A stretch of DNA of 64,000 bases from assembly GCA_963575745.1 (NCBI GenBank), contig CAUYUJ010008580.1, positions 225,039 to 289,038 of the forward strand, read 5' to 3'. The notes under the pieces were generated by a model. The model did not search any database. It saw only the letters and a program-made list of their open reading frames with translations, and had not been told where the DNA came from. Origin of the DNA: Prorocentrum cordatum. Its lineage: Eukaryota; Sar; Dinophyceae; Prorocentrales; Prorocentraceae. Below, piece by piece: positions 1 through 12,870 of the stretch; positions within the stretch are counted from its first letter, which is position 1; each line of letters opens with the position of its first letter. The translations under genes were made by a program, and so were the position numbers.

Positions 1-1495
1 ATTCCCCAAAGAAATGATTCTGGGTCACCACCGGGTTTGGGGACACGCGGTCGCCACGAGGTTTTGCGTTTCCTGGGCCAGCCAGCGCTCGAAAACCATG
101 ACCCAAATCGCCCCAAACTCACCACCGGGTGTTCTCACCACCACGTTTGGGGACCACCAAGAGAAAAGTATGGGCGTAAGCTCTCGGAGGTCCTTTTTTG
201 ATTCGCGGCCCGCAAGGAGAAGCCCAGAGGGCGGTATGACCGAGGCTGGGGCACAGCGACAGATAATTGGCGCGACACCGCGCAGAGTGCACCTGCAGAT
301 AATTAGAAAGAGGCGGCCACGGTTCAGCCCGCGGGTGGGGGCCTCTCGGAGGTCCGCGGAGAGTCGTGGGGGTCGGCGCGGGGGTCCGACTGGCGGCGCC
401 GGCTTCGCCCCTGGCGCGCCCCGCGCGCCAGGGAGGGGGGGGGGTCCCAGCGCCAACCTCCAAGCAGTCGTGTTGAGGAGGAGGAGGAGGAGTAGGAGGA
501 GGAGGAGGACCTCCAAACAGTTGTGCTCATGCCGGCTGTTGTTCCTGGCCCAGTCTCGGTTCGTTCGCGGCTGTGTCGACGGGGTTGGTTGGTTGATTGG
601 TTCACTGGCTTGGAGGTTGGGACCTCGGCCGTTTGGCCGGCAGGCTGTCTGGATGGACTGCTGGCAGGTTGGCTACGTAACTGGCTGGCTGGTGGCTTGT
701 TCGCAGGTTGCTGGCTGGTCGGCGGAGATGCTGGGCGGCCAGCAAGCTCAAAAGGCGGACCCGTTTGATTCCCCCATATTTTGAATTAGCCGTTTTGTAT
801 CAGTCCAATGTCCGCTCCCCTTCTCCATCGCACCTCCGTCCTCTCCTCCACAGCCACATCCATTTACAATCATACTCACTCGCACTCCGACTCAGACTCA
901 CGCCGAATCGCTCGCACCCAGACGGACTCGTACTCTGATTCTCTCGCTCTCTGCCCAGACCACACCGCGAGATACATGATCATCACCTCAATTCCGCACT
1001 TCCCTTCCAACCATACTCACATTTGTTGTGCATGATCGTACGCAGACTCACTCGTCGCCAGGCTCGGAGTTCCGAAGGCCCACTGGCTCTGAGACTCACT
1101 CACCCTCAGACTCGCTACACTCAGGCTCGCTCACACTCAGACCCATTCACGTTCATGTTCACCCCATATGAAGGGTCATCATTCGTCAAACTCATATGTG
1201 ATGGTTTTCTTATTCATTGTTTTGCAGATCGGCGCGGGCCCTCGCACCCCCACTCTCCCCCCCCCAATGATCCTGGCTGTGCCTGGCGCCTTTCGAACAG
1301 GCGGAGTCTCCTCCATAAGGGCGCACTGTTGCAACCAGCCGCGTCAAGCGGAGGTCTGGAGCCAGCCCCCCCCCCTCCCCCCCACTCCTTCCGCCCGGTG
1401 TCGAAACGCCGAAGACAAAAGCCTCACTATTCGGACCCACTCGCACCTCTCACCCTGTAGCTAGATGCGCTCATCATCCTCAGGCCCACGATCCA
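1..1495. other. No gene seen
   Basis: GC-rich sequence with short degenerate repeats. There are (TGGCTGG)-like runs near 640-730, GGA-rich DNA near 475-510, and ACTCRC-type degenerate repeats near 860-1150. The long open frames here have no recognisable domains and look like composition artefacts. Confidence 0.5.
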
Positions 1496-1675
1496 GTCGG
1501 GCCTGTCCCCTTACAGGGGGATGTTCGACGCAAAATGAAAAGTACACCAAAAATAAACAGAAAAATCAAAAAATAGTCTGGGGACTATTGTTTGAGTATT
1601 GTTTGACATGTTTGGGGTATGTTTGGGTTTTTTTATTTTCCGTCGAAAATCCCCCTGCAGGGGGACAGGCCCGAC
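1496..1675. mobile_element. Foldback MITE, copy 1
   Basis: A 180 bp element bounded by 35 bp terminal inverted repeats at 1496-1530 and 1641-1675, identical at 32 of 35 positions. The outer end reads GTCGGGCCTGTCCCC. Each arm holds its own small palindrome (CCCCCTGCAGGGGG in the right arm). The AT-rich interior is itself partly self-complementary and encodes nothing. A second copy lies at 27672-27836. The layout is that of a non-autonomous foldback or MITE DNA transposon. No clear target-site duplication is visible. Confidence 0.75.
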
Positions 1676-1737
1676 ATAATCCTACGAGCGGGCGGCCCTG
1701 CCGCGAGGGGGTGCGCACGTGTCCCTCCCCGGGGGCC

Positions 1738-2230
1738 TACGATCACCGCGAAGTGGCAGGCATCGCGCCTTGGCCTCCATGGGGAGGGGCCTCCAGGGGG
1801 TATATCACGGTTGGTGGGGCCTTCGGGTCGAGTTCTTGGTTTAGAGAGTCAGTCCATTTTCTTTTCGGAACCCACTGATCACCGCGATGTCGCAGGCATG
1901 GCATTGGCCTCCCCACGGGAGCCGTCAGGACGTAAATCACGGGCCCTCTCTCGCGCCCGTACAGGTGGGCCCCTCGGACATAATAGAATGGCCATTTGGG
2001 GACGTGCGCGGGCCTTTTTGTCTATAGCTCGGTGATCATCCCCGATGCGTCAGGCATGGCGCTTTGGCCTTCCAAATGAGAGCAACCAGGGGTAGATCAT
2101 GGGTCCAGTCGAGCGCTCACGAGTGGGACCACTCACCCAGAATTGCAGTTTTGGGGCGTACGCGAACTTCTTGCCATGGCCCCCTGATCTTCGCGACGTG
2201 GCAGGCATGGCGCGTTGACCTCTTAAAGGG
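1738..2230. repeat. Tandem repeat, ~137-155 bp, 4 units
   Basis: Four degenerate units begin near 1740, 1877, 2032 and 2187. Each starts with a GATCACCGCGANGTGGCAGG-like block followed by GGCATGGCG and a pyrimidine-rich stretch. Spacing is about 137, 155 and 155 bp. No coding capacity. Confidence 0.6.
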
Positions 2231-2234
2231 GGCT

Positions 2235-2460
2235 CCTCGCTCCTCCCTCGGTTCCCTCCCGTTTCCTCTCTCCTCCTTCCCCTCCCTTTTCTCCCTCCAC
2301 TCCCTCCCCCTCCCCCTCCCTTCTCCCCTCCTACTCCCTCCCTTCCACCTCTTGTCCCTTCCCTCCCTCCCTCTTTTTTCCCTGTGCCCCTGTCTCCTTC
2401 CTCCCCGCTTCCTCTTCCCCCTCTTCTTCCACTCTCATTCCTTCTCCCGCTTGGTCCCAG
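2235..2460. repeat. Polypyrimidine tract (CCCTCC-rich)
   Basis: Irregular CT-rich sequence on the + strand with many TCCCTCC runs. It may serve as an intronic pyrimidine tract ahead of the candidate exon at 2725, but it has no conserved feature. Confidence 0.5.
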
Positions 2461-2724
2461 GGCTGACAGATCGGAATGTTTCGCCAAGATGCTGCTTGCT
2501 CTCAGCCGCGCGAGTGGAATCTGCACCGCGGTCCACGTATGGAGCCTCTCGGCCCCTGCTTGGCATCGCTCGGAGGTGTGCGTTTTTCCTTCGGCGAGGG
2601 CCCTCGAGGAGCATCCTTGACAATTTTGGTGAAAACAGCGCACGGCAACGAACAAAACACACAAAACAACGGACGTCCGAGCGATGGCGAGCCCCAGTGG
2701 TGGCCTGCCCTCGCCCTCTCCGAG

Positions 2725-2862
2725 GCCGTGGTCGTGGCGCTGGCGGACACGCAGAAGAACAGCCTCGTCGAGGAGGGGTCCCTGGACCCGGTGGCGGTGC
2801 ACGCCGTGCTGCGCCTGGGGGCCCTGGACGAGAAGTCCCAGGAGCTCACGGAGAGGCAGACT
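2725..2862 (+). CDS. Candidate exon, possibly GCN1 upstream part
   Basis: A 46-codon open segment flanked by a plausible acceptor (pyrimidine-rich CCCTCTCCGAG) and a GT donor at 2863, both phase 0. The peptide starts AVVVALADTQKN, continues SLDPVAVHAVLRLGALDEK and has mixed, non-repetitive composition unlike its surroundings. It lies upstream of and on the same strand as the GCN1 exons, so it could be an earlier exon of that gene. I cannot align it convincingly to a GCN1 segment. Directly after it the sequence becomes a GAG/GAC repeat. Confidence 0.35.
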
Positions 2863-3050
2863 GTGGAGGAGGAGGAGGACGAGGACGAGGACGAGGACGG
2901 GAAACGAAGAGGAGGAGGAGGAGGAGGAGGAGGAGGAGGAGGAGGAGGAGGAGGACGAGACGAGGACGAGGACGAGGAACGAGAGGAGGAGGAGGAGGAG
3001 GAGGAGGAGGAGGAGGAGGAGGAGGAGGAGGAGGAGGAGTGAGGGAACGA
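2863..3050. repeat. (GGA)n/(GAC)n array
   Basis: Almost pure GAG, GGA and GAC triplets on the + strand. Open in several frames only because of the triplet repeat. Confidence 0.9.
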
Positions 3051-3382
3051 GCAGCAGGTCGATCGGTGGAGAAAGGCCAGGATGAGGACGACGGCGACGA
3101 TAACGGTTCTGCGGCCGAGGGCGAGGACAAGGGCTGGCACCAGGACAGTGGCCAGGGCGAAGACGAAGACGAATAGGGGGGGACGGATAAAGAGGAGGAG
3201 GAGGAGGAGGAGGAGGAGGAAGGAGGAGGAGCAGGAGGACCTTCCCATCCCTCTTCCACCCTCGCGTCCTCCCTGCTCCATCCTCAATTCTCCATTTCCA
3301 CGATTCTGTCTCCCCTCCTTCTTTTTTCGTCTCTTCCTCTGTTGCCCGTCCTTCTCTGTGATCCTCCCCCTTCCCCCCTTGC

Positions 3383-3596
3383 GGTCAGGAACTTTGGCTT
3401 AGCGTGTCGTATCGCGGGTTCTGCCCCTCAACGTTTCGGCGCGACACGCTATCCACTTCCCAGTCTCCCAGCCTCAACGTCCCGAGTTGTTCCCAGCCTC
3501 CCGCCCTGCGGAGCGGAGTGACACGCTATCCGATTGAATGGTAGCATGTCGCCGGGGCATCTGCAGCGAGACGCTGAGCAAGAGTTCCGGACCGTA
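3383..3596 (+). mobile_element. SINE-like element, copy 1
   Basis: One of three related ~190-210 bp sequences (others at 22243 and 33592) that begin GGTCAGGAACTTTGGCT and end near CAAGAGTTCC. An internal stem pairs TAGCGTGTCG (3400-3409) with CGACACGCTA (3442-3451) across a 32 nt loop. The dispersed distribution and defined ends suggest a short retroposon, but no target duplication or poly-A tail is obvious. Confidence 0.55.
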
Positions 3597-3654
3597 TTCC
3601 GCCTTCCTCTCACCCGCCTTCCTCCCCTTTCGCCCTCTTTCTCCTCATGCGCCT

Positions 3655-3830
3655 ACTCCTCCTCCTCCTCCTCCTCCTCCTCCTCCTCCTCCTCCTCCTC
3701 CTGGTCTTTCTCCTCCTCCTCATTTCCTGTTCCTCTCACCCGCCTTCCTCCCCTTTCGCCCTCGTTCTCCTCATGCGCCTGCTCCTCCTCCTGCTTCTCC
3801 TCCTCCTGGTCCTTCTGCTCTCACCGCTAC
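3655..3830. repeat. (CCT)n array with internal duplication
   Basis: (CCT)n runs at 3656-3720 and 3780-3810. They are separated by a duplicated segment containing CTCACCCGCCTTCCTCCCC, seen at about 3606 and 3735. Confidence 0.7.
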
Positions 3831-3894
3831 CTCTCTCATCCTGCAGTCCCGTCACCCCCACGTCTCCCCTCGCCAGCCATATTTGTTCATCCGT

Positions 3895-4861
<967 letters not shown>

Positions 4862-5149
4862 CGCCTCCTCGATTCTGCCAGAGCCCTTCTGGCAAGTTTC
4901 AAATGAAGTTTCCTGGAAGTGCCCCTTTGTGCCTTCACAACCTCCTGCTCCTCCCCCCCAGTTCCCCCGACCGCCCGTCCCCTCACCGCATCCGTTTCTC
5001 CATGTCAGGAGTCAAGAAGTATGTCCATTCCATGGCATGAACACCTGTATATCTATTTAAACAAGTACATGCACATGTACACCGAGAGAAAGGAAGATTT
5101 CCCACACCGTGCTTGCACCGACGGGCTTCTCATTTCTGTTCTAAGGAAC

Positions 5150-5490
5150 TGGGCCGTGTCTTCGGTCTGGCGGCTATGTGGCCGCCATCGCTCCCCCCGT
5201 CGCCGCCTCGTCGCCGCCCGTCGTCTGAGCCGTGCCATCGGTTTTTTCTCGTTTTTTTTTCCGTGAGCCGTGTCATCGGTCTGGCGGCTACGATGCCGCC
5301 GTCGCAGCCCCGTTGCCGCCTCGTCGTCGCCCGCCGTCTGGGCCGTGTCCTTGTTCTGGTGGCTGCGTGGCCGCCGTCGCCTCCCCGTCGCCGCCTCGTC
5401 GCCGCCCGTCGTCTGGGCATGTCTGCCATTCCGGCGACTGTATAGCAGCGGTCGCCGCCCAGTCGCCGCCTCGTCGCCGCCCCAGGCTCT
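5150..5490. repeat. GCC/GTC-rich tandem repeat, 4 units
   Basis: Units begin near 5153, 5268, 5342 and 5418. Each reads CGTGTC..GTTCTGGCGGCT, then CCGTCGCC, then CGCCTCGTCGCCGCC. Spacing is about 75-115 bp. Noncoding in appearance. Confidence 0.6.
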
Positions 5491-5589
5491 TGTTTCTAAG
5501 AAAATGTTAGGATCTACCTCCCCCCCCGGATTAAACCGCCCCCCTCACATATTGCAAATTGCATATGATGCATCCCCATCGTCCATCTG

Positions 5590-6360
5590 AACCATGAACT
5601 CATACCATCTCAGCCAGCACGGAAACGACCATGGGACGAAGTGCACTCGCGCGCGTCGTCGCGCGCGAATTTCGAACGTGTTCGAAATCTTTGGTCGTCG
5701 CAGGGGCTCCAAAATCGAGAGTCTCGATTAGCAACGTGGCCTTTCGCGCGCGCATGTCGACATGATTCGAAAACTCTTGCGCGCGTGCTGGGGCGGGGGG
5801 CACAATCACTTCCAAACAACACCATGCGGGCCATTCGCGCCCGTCGGTACTGCGCGCGTGGCGAAATCCTTCCAAAACCTTCATCACCGACGCGTGGACA
5901 TCATCATCGTCCTCGGCGTGGCCAGCATCGGCGCCGTCATTTGCCTCGTCGTCGTCATCGTCAGAGTCGCCATCAGCACAGTCATTATCGTGTCTGTCGT
6001 CGTCGACGTCGCCATGATACAGCGCCCGCCCGAGCCAACGACCCGCATTGAAATGCCCGCGCGTCAGCGCTGCTGCGAGTCACGTTGGGAAGTCGGCCAG
6101 CGCCACCGCGGCCGCGTCGGTCGCGCCACCGCGGCCGCGCCTCTGCGCGCGAGCTCAGCGCGCTTGCGCAGCTGCAGCGACGCGCCAGCCAGCCTCAAGC
6201 AGTCATCGCAATCGCCGCCGCACGGGTTCTGCATAATAAGTTGCTTGCGGGTGGGAGGGTGGGGCGAACGCGCGGGCAGTGGAGTTGACGATTTCGGGTT
6301 CGGCACAGCGAGCTGCACCACATAGATTGCACCGCGTAGATTCTCCTTTCTAAAAACAGA
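5590..6360 (+). repeat. Composite repeat, left module, copy 1
   Basis: Carries the GGGACGAAGTGC marker followed by CGCG-rich DNA, an ATCGTC/GTCATC-rich middle, and a CACCGCGGCCGCGTCGG end block. Homologous to 11790-12870. It directly precedes the (GTC)n module in both places, so left and right modules form a unit of about 2 kb or more. Confidence 0.6.
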
Positions 6361-7013
6361 ACAGGATCTACCCCCCCCCGGCGTTATCAATACCCCTTTC
6401 GGGTATGTAAATCATATATGATTCTGACCACCTGTCCATCCTAAGCATGAATGTGCACTATCCCAGGCCGGCCGGTACCCCCCCCTGAGGTTCCCTGGTG
6501 AGAACACTATGCGGTGACATTTTTTGTTTGAACATAACATTTTGTCACGAATCCCTTGTAAAACATGGGACGAAATGCGCACGCGCGCGTCGTCGCGCGC
6601 GCATGCCGGAGTCCTTCAAAAACTTTCGTTGCCAGAAGGATTTCGCAATCGCGTTTCTAAAAAACATAAAAAAGCACAAGGGTTTCGCAGCACTGATTTG
6701 CTAAAAAAGCTTACGCGCGAAATCTTAAGAATACCATGAGTTTTTCAAGATTTCCACACAATGCACTCGAACGGGCTTCGCGCGCGCGCATGTCGAAGTC
6801 TGTCGAACGCCCTTGCGCGTGTGCCGTCGCGAGAACCTTCTGCAAAAAACGGGACGAAGTGCAGACGCGCGCGTCGTCGCGCGCGTACGCCGAAAATCTT
6901 CAAAACCCATCGGTTTCGGAAGGGTTTCTAAATCGCGTGTCCAAAAAACCTACAAACATACAAGGTTTCGCAACACGGATTTTCAACAAAAGCGTGCGCG
7001 CGCGTTCTTGCGG

Positions 7014-7044
<31 letters not shown>

Positions 7045-7630
7045 CTCCCTCCTCGCGCGTCGTCGTCGTCGTCGCCTACGTCGTCCTGTGTCTTTCCTCC
7101 TGTTCGTCGTCGTCGTCCTCTTTGGCGTCTTGGTCGTTTCCGTCGTCGTTGTCGCCGTGGTCGTCCTTCCTCCTCCTCCCTCGTCGTCGTCGTCGTCGTC
7201 CGTCGTCGGCGTCTCGTCGTCGTTCTTTCTATTTCGTCGCCGTCGTCGTCGTCTTTTTCGTTTCGTCGTCGTCTTCCCCACTCCCTCGTCGTTGTCGTCG
7301 TCGGCGTCGCTATCCTCCCTCCTTATTCGTCTTTTGCGTCGTCGCCGTCTTCCCTCCTCCCTCGTTGTCGTCGTTGTCGTCGTTGTCGTCGTTGTCGCCA
7401 TCGTCGTCCTCCCTCCTCCGTCGTCGTCGTCTTCGTTGGCGACGTCGTCGTCTTCGTCGTCGTCGTCGTCGGCGTCGGCGTCGTCGTCGTCGTCGTCGTC
7501 GACGTCGGCGTCGGCGCTGCCAAGTGCCATTCGGTACCCACCGTCACGGTCTCAAGAGGTATTGCGACCAAGTTGCGGCTGGGACGGTGGGATGTTTGCA
7601 CGAGCAGTGGATGGGACAGCTTCAAGTTGA
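6361..7630 (+). repeat. Composite repeat, (GTC)n module, copy 1
   Basis: Starts GATCTACCCCCCCCCGGCG. It contains two internal ~285 bp sub-units, each marked by GGGACGAARTGC and CGCGCG-rich DNA (near 6567 and 6855). A (GTC)n tract follows at about 7008-7515. It ends with GGTACCCACCGTCACGGTCT and GGGATGTTTGC. Direct copies lie at 12871-14390 and 14427-17030. The (GTC)n tract differs in length between copies. Confidence 0.8.
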
Positions 7631-7639
7631 GCAGGTGAT

Positions 7640-7905
7640 GATACGCAAACCATAGGTTGCATCACATAGATATCCCCACATACATGACCCAACGTAGATT
7701 GCACAATAAATTGTTCAGCGCATAAAATGGGCAATGCTGATAGCTCCACAACTCATGGCTCATCGTAGGTTGCACCACATGGACAGCATCTCACCGATAT
7801 ACCACATTCACTGTACCACATACGTTGCACAACTTAGGTTGTACAGCGTAGGGTGCACCACCTAGATTGTACCACGTAGATTGCACGACAAAGATCCCCC
7901 GACCC
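7640..7905. repeat. Degenerate ~22 bp TAGATTGCACCAC repeats
   Basis: Many variants of TAGATTGCACCACGTAGA in loose tandem. The same motif occurs at 12690-12840 and 17040-17590, each time at the right or left edge of a composite repeat. Confidence 0.6.
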
Positions 7906-8314
7906 TATCAATTAATCGCGTCTTACCGCTCACCAACCCCCGAATTAACGGTCCCTTTTTTCGCGTTGCAATTTGCAGATGGTGCTGCCCCATCGTTCAT
8001 CTTAATTATGAACGCGTACCACGCCAAGATCGCCGCGCCGCCGTATCCTCTGCAACATATGCTATGCGAGCGCATCCGCTTATCCAACTTCACCAGTTTG
8101 CAATGACCCCTGGCAACAAGAAAAAACGGGACGAGGCGCACACGCACGCGTTAGATCGCGCGCGTGCCGAGACCTTTCAAACATAGTTTGTTGCGTGTTT
8201 TTTTTTTAATATGCAAAATAGCCTGGCGAAGGACCCAACCATATGCAATTGTGAATCCCGCAATTGTGAACCATCTTCGCCCGCGCTCCCTACGTGGCCA
8301 CGGTTTCCCGCCAG

Positions 8315-8480
8315 AGCCCAACATGTTCAGGAACGCGTGCGTGGCCGTCTTCGTGGGCGCCGACGACGACAAGGACGGCGCCCTTCTGATCGAGGAGCAG
8401 AAGCAGGACAGGGCTTTGAGAGCCATGAGGGAGCAGGTGGCGTTGCACGTCGGCAGGGCGGAGTACGACGCCCAGGCGCG
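8315..8480 (+). CDS. GCN1: Candidate GCN1 exon, charged linker
   Basis: Open segment with acceptor TTTCCCGCCAG at 8314 and a GT donor at 8481 (alternative ends to about 8493). The peptide includes MFRNACVAVFVG, IEEQKQDRALRAMREQV and HVGRAEYDAQARLLKQ. Charged, helical, K/E/Q/R-rich sequence of this type precedes the middle HEAT region of GCN1 in animals. Order and strand agree with the stronger GCN1 exons downstream. An 88 bp satellite begins about 20 bp after it. Assignment is moderate: the region is low in diagnostic motifs. Confidence 0.45.
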
Positions 8481-8504
8481 GTTGTTGAAGCAGCGCAACT
8501 ATGG

Positions 8505-9310
8505 GGCCACGATCCTCGTGATGGGGGTGTGCCGCAGCGGCCCGAGGCCGCCATGCAAACCCTGCCACTGGGGCCTTCGGTGGGGCTCCCTATGGGGTCA
8601 CGATCCTCGTGAGGGGTGTGCCGAAGTGGCCCGAGGCCGCCGTGCGAACCGTGCCACTGGGGCCTTCGCTGGAGCTCCCTCATGGGGCAACGATCCTCGT
8701 GAGGGGTGTGCCGAAGTGGCCCGAGGCCGCCGTGCGAATCGTGCCACTGGCGCCGTCGGTGGAGCTCCCTGCGGGGCCACGATCCTCGTGCGGGGTGTGC
8801 CGAAATGGCCAGAGGCCGCCATGCGAACCCTTCCACTGGCGCCTTCGGTGGAGCCCCCTATGGGGCCACGATCCTCGCGAGGGGTGCGCCGAAATTGCCC
8901 GAGGCCGCCATGCGAACCCTGCCACTGGGGGCCTTCGGTGGAGCTCCCTATGGGGCCACGGTCTTCGTGAGGGGCGTGCCGGAATGGCCCGAGGCCGCCG
9001 CGCGAACCTCACCGCGGGCGCCTTCGGTGGAGCTCCCCATGGGGCCACGATCCTCGCGAGGGGTGCGCCGGAATGGCCCGAGGCCGCCGTGCGAACCCTG
9101 CCACTGGGGCCTTCGGTGAAGACCCTTATGGGGCCACGATCCTCGTGAGTGGTGTGCCGGAATGGCCAGAGGCCGCCATGCGAACCCTGCCACTGGCGCC
9201 TTCGGTGGAGCGGCCTATGGGGCCACGATCCTCGTGAGGGGTGCGCCGAAATTGCCAGAGGCCGCCATGCGAACCCTGCCACTGGGGCCTTCGGTGGAGC
9301 TCCCTATTAG
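8505..9310 (-). repeat. ~88 bp satellite (family B), 9 units
   Basis: Units of about 88-90 bp. On the + strand each contains GGGGCCACGATCCTCGTGAG, then GAGGCCGCCRTGCGAACC, CCACTGG and CTTCGGTGGAGCTCCC. Nine units are well conserved. A diverged, inverted array occurs at 46640-47345. Long frames here are repeat translations. Confidence 0.85.
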
Positions 9311-9354
9311 GCCACGAAGCGTTGTACTGGGTGGGTGAAACGCACGGGGGGGGA

Positions 9355-9415
9355 TGAGGATGAGGAGGTGGAGGAGGAGGAGGAAGAGGAGGAGGAGGAG
9401 AGGAAGGAGGAGACG
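9355..9415. repeat. (GGA)n tract
   Basis: GGA/GAG triplets on the + strand. They lie beside a conserved motif at 9425-9465 shared with the right side of the next array. Confidence 0.7.
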
Positions 9416-9597
9416 CGCGGCACCGTCTCTTTAAAACGAAGACCCAACACCGCAGGATGGTTGGGGACAATTACCCTGTGACGTACCCAACCCATTTGTA
9501 TCATGGGAAACGAGGAGTTGGCCGAAACTTGCACGGACAATCAAATTGCAGGATCCGTTGTTTGATGTGAAAGCTACTTGGGACAAGCTCAGCAGCC

Positions 9598-11560
9598 TGC
9601 GAAAATGGCGACAGTTTCACAGATCGCAGCCCCCAGCAGCCCTCGAAACGCAGCGACGAGCGAGGTAAGAAAGTGGCGACAGTTTCACAGATCGCAGCCC
9701 CCCAGGGATGGCGAGGTCCCATTTGAATCCGCCGCGGGTGCACACTGTGCTGGGCCCCCCAGCAGGCCTCGAAAGTGGCGACCGTTTCACAGATCGCAGC
9801 CCTCCAGGGATGGCGAGGTCCCATTTGAATCCGCCGTGGGTGCCACTGTGCTGGGCCCCCCAGCAGGCCTCGAAAATGGCGACAGTTTCACAGATCGCAG
9901 CCCCCCAGGGATGGCGAGGTCCCATTTGAATCCGCCGCGGGTGCACACTGTGCTGGGCCCCCCAGCAGGCCTCGAAAATGGCGATAGTTTCACAGATCGC
10001 AGCCCCCCAGGGATCAGATTTTTGAAGGGGATGGCGAGGTCGAATTGCACACTGTGCTGGGCCCCAGCAGGCCTCGAAAGTGGCGACAGTTTCACAGATC
10101 GCAGCCCCCCAGGGATGGCGAGGTCCATTTGAATCCGCCGGGTGCCCACTGTGCTGGGCCCCCCAGCAGGCCTCGAAAGTGGCGACAGTTTCACAGATCG
10201 CAGCCCCCCAGGGATGGCGAGGTCCCATTTGAATCCGCCGCGGGTGCACACTGTGCTGGGCCCCCCAGCAGGCCTCGAAAGTGGCGACAGTTTCACAGAT
10301 CGCAGCCCCCCAGGGATGGCGAGGTCCCATTTGAATCCGCCGCGGGTGCACACTGTGCTGGGCCCCCCAGCAGGCCTCGAAAGTGGCGACAGTTTCACAG
10401 ATCGCAGCCCCCCAGGGATGGCGAGGTCCCATTTGAATCCGCCGCGGGTGCACACTGTGCTGAGCAGGCCTCGAAAGTGGCGACAGGACAAGCAGGCCTC
10501 GAAAGTGGCGACAGTTTCACAGATCGCAGCCCCCCAGGGATGGCGAGGTCCCATTTGAATCCGCGCGTGGCCACTGTGCTGGGCCCCCCAGCAGGCCTCG
10601 AAAGTGGCGACAGTTTCACAGATCGCAGCCCCCCAGGGATGGCGAGGTCTAATTTGAATCCGCCGCGGGTCACTGTGCTGGGCCCCCCAGCAGGCCTCGA
10701 AAGTGGCGACAGTTTCACAGATCGCAGCCCCCCAGGGATGGCGAGGTCCCATTTGAATCCGCCGTGGGTGCCCACTGTGCTGGGCCCCCCAGCAGGCCTC
10801 GAAAGTGGCGACAGTTTCACAGATCGCAGCCCCCCAGGGATGGCGAGGTCCCATTTGAATCCGCCGTGGGTGCACACTGTGCTGGGCCCCCCAGCAGGCC
10901 TCGAAAGTGGCGACAGTTTCACAGATCGCAGCCCCCCAGGGATGGCGAGGTCCCATTTGAATCCGCCGCGGGTGCACACTGTGCTGGGCCCCCCAGCAGG
11001 CCTCGAAAGTGGCGACAGTTTCACAGATCGCAGCCCCCCAGGGATGGCGAGGTCCCATTTGAATCCGCCGCGGGTGCCACTGTGCTGGGCCCCCCAGCAG
11101 GCCTCGAAAGTGGCGACAGTTTCACAGATCGCAGCCCCCCAGGGATGGCGAGGTCCCATTTGAATCCGCCGCGGGTGCACACTGTGCTGGGCCCCCCAGC
11201 AGGCCTCGAAAGTGGCGACAGTTTCACAGATCGCAGCCCCCCAGGGATGGCGAGGTCCATTTGAATCCGCCGTGGGTGCCCACTGTGCTGGGCCCCCCAG
11301 CAGGCCTCGAAAGTGGCGACAGTTTCACAGATCGCAGCCCCCCAGGGATGGCGAGGTCCCATTTGAATCCGCCGCGGGTGCACACTGTGCTGGGCCCCCC
11401 AGCAGGCCTCGGAAGTGGCGACAGTTTCACAGATCGCAGCCCCCCAGGGATGGCGAGGTCCCATTTGAATCAGCCGCGGGTGCACACTGTGCTGGGCCCC
11501 CCAGCAGGCCTCGAAAGTGGCGACAGTTTCACAGATCGCAGCCCCCCAGCTGGCACGTAG
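9598..11560 (-). repeat. ~102 bp satellite (family A), 20 units
   Basis: Twenty occurrences of GTTTCACAGATCGCAG at spacings near 102 bp (for example 9784, 9885, 10289, 10391, 11118, 11220, 11427). Units are almost identical, with a few deletions near 10030-10140 and 10460-10510. Both ends carry the same flank containing GCGACGAGCGAGGT. On the minus strand the core reads GGGGGCTGCGATCTGTGAAA then CTGTCGCCACTTTCGAGG. Related diverged copies occur at 23515-23790, 35720-35760, 51950-53250 and 53600-53670. Confidence 0.92.
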
Positions 11561-11664
11561 CGACGAGCGAGGTCAAAGGCAGGGGGGAAGAGAGGGAGAT
11601 CGCAGCCCCCCAGCTGGCACGCAGCGACGAGCGAAGGCAGAGGGGGAAGAGGGGGGGGGCGGGA

Positions 11665-11725
11665 AGGAAGGAGACGCGCGAGCAGTGCTCTATTCAAAAC
11701 GAGAACCCAACGCAGGAGGGTTGGG
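11665..11725 (-). repeat. Conserved ~50 bp motif (CCCAACCC..GAATAGAGC)
   Basis: On the minus strand this reads CCCAACCCTCCTGCGTTGGG followed by TTCTCGTTTTGAATAGAGC. Copies are seen near 9425-9470, 22935-22990, 23225-23285, 23465-23515 and partly 45200-45230. It often borders GGA/TCC tracts and family A repeats. Confidence 0.65.
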
Positions 11726-11789
11726 AAAAAAACAGCACGAGTGCCCCGATCACGCAAGACAAACATGGATTTACAACGTTGATTGATTA

Positions 11790-12870
11790 CAAAACAAAGA
11801 ACCATCTGTTTGTCAACATGTTCACACCACGCTACCAAGCGCGCCTCTCGATCGCGCATGTCGGAATCACTCGGATACGCTTGCCCGCGCGCTGGTGCAG
11901 GAGTCTCTCGCAAATATCGGCAAAAGTGCGCGAGCGCGCCGTCGTGTGCATGGCGAAATGCATCATCAATTCTGGTTTCGTCAGGTTATCAAAAACAAGT
12001 GTCCCGGATATGTCTAGACAAAACGTTTTTTAATAAAAAAACTAGGGTTCAGAAATGCTTGCGCTCACGCTCCTGCGAAGTTTCCAGAAAACCATGTGTT
12101 CAATATGTCCATTCAATTCGGTCAAGCGGGCCCTTCGCCCCGCACTTCGAAATTATTCGAACGTCCTTGCGCGCGTGCCGAGGGTGGCACGATCCGTGTC
12201 AAAAGAACCACGCGGGCCATTCGCGCGCGTCGGCCGCGCACGCATGCCGAACTCCTTCAAACACCTTCATCGCCGACGCGAAGACATCGTCATCGTTTTC
12301 GGCGGGCACGATCAACATCGGCACCGTCATAGGCCGTGCCGTCGTCATCGCCTCCATCGTCACCATCACCGCTACTCCCATAATCGTGTCTACCGTTGTC
12401 GGCGTTGCTGTGGTACCGCGCCTGCCCACGTCACCGACTCGCGGTGAAGTGTTCTCTGGGAAGTGCCGTGCGGTCAGCGTCACCGCGGCCATGTCGGTCA
12501 AGCCAAGCTAGCTGGTCGCCGCGTGCGCGAGCCTGCGCGGGCTAGCGCGGCCGCAAAGATGCACTAGCCAACGCCAGGCACGCATCGCAGTCGCCGCCGC
12601 ATGGGTTTGGCAAACCAAGATGCGGGTGTGTGTGGGATGTTTGCAAGAGCGTGGGATGCGTCAGCCCATTTGCAAAACAAACAACAATGGCACCACATAG
12701 GTTGCACCGCGTAGATTGAACATAAACTGATTGAAAAAAAATGCCCCACAATTCTGGGACAGCACATATTGCTCCGCATCGGCTGGACAACGTCGTTTGA
12801 CCATCGTAGATTGATTGCACCACGTAGATGGAACCACGTCCCTGATCCTTTCTATTCTCCTTTTCTAAAA
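11790..12870 (+). repeat. Composite repeat, left module, copy 2
   Basis: Homologous to 5590-6360: CGCGCATGTCGGAAT-type block, ATCGTC-rich centre, CACCGCGGCCATGTCGG block, CGCAGTCGCCGCCGCA. TAGATTGCACCAC repeats follow (12690-12840). It directly precedes the (GTC)n module at 12871. Confidence 0.6.

Noticed and set aside
9617-11485. Large overlapping frames on both strands with repeated peptides
   Set aside because: The ~102 bp satellite has few stops; unit indels switch frame, and no start, stop or splice signals are conserved.
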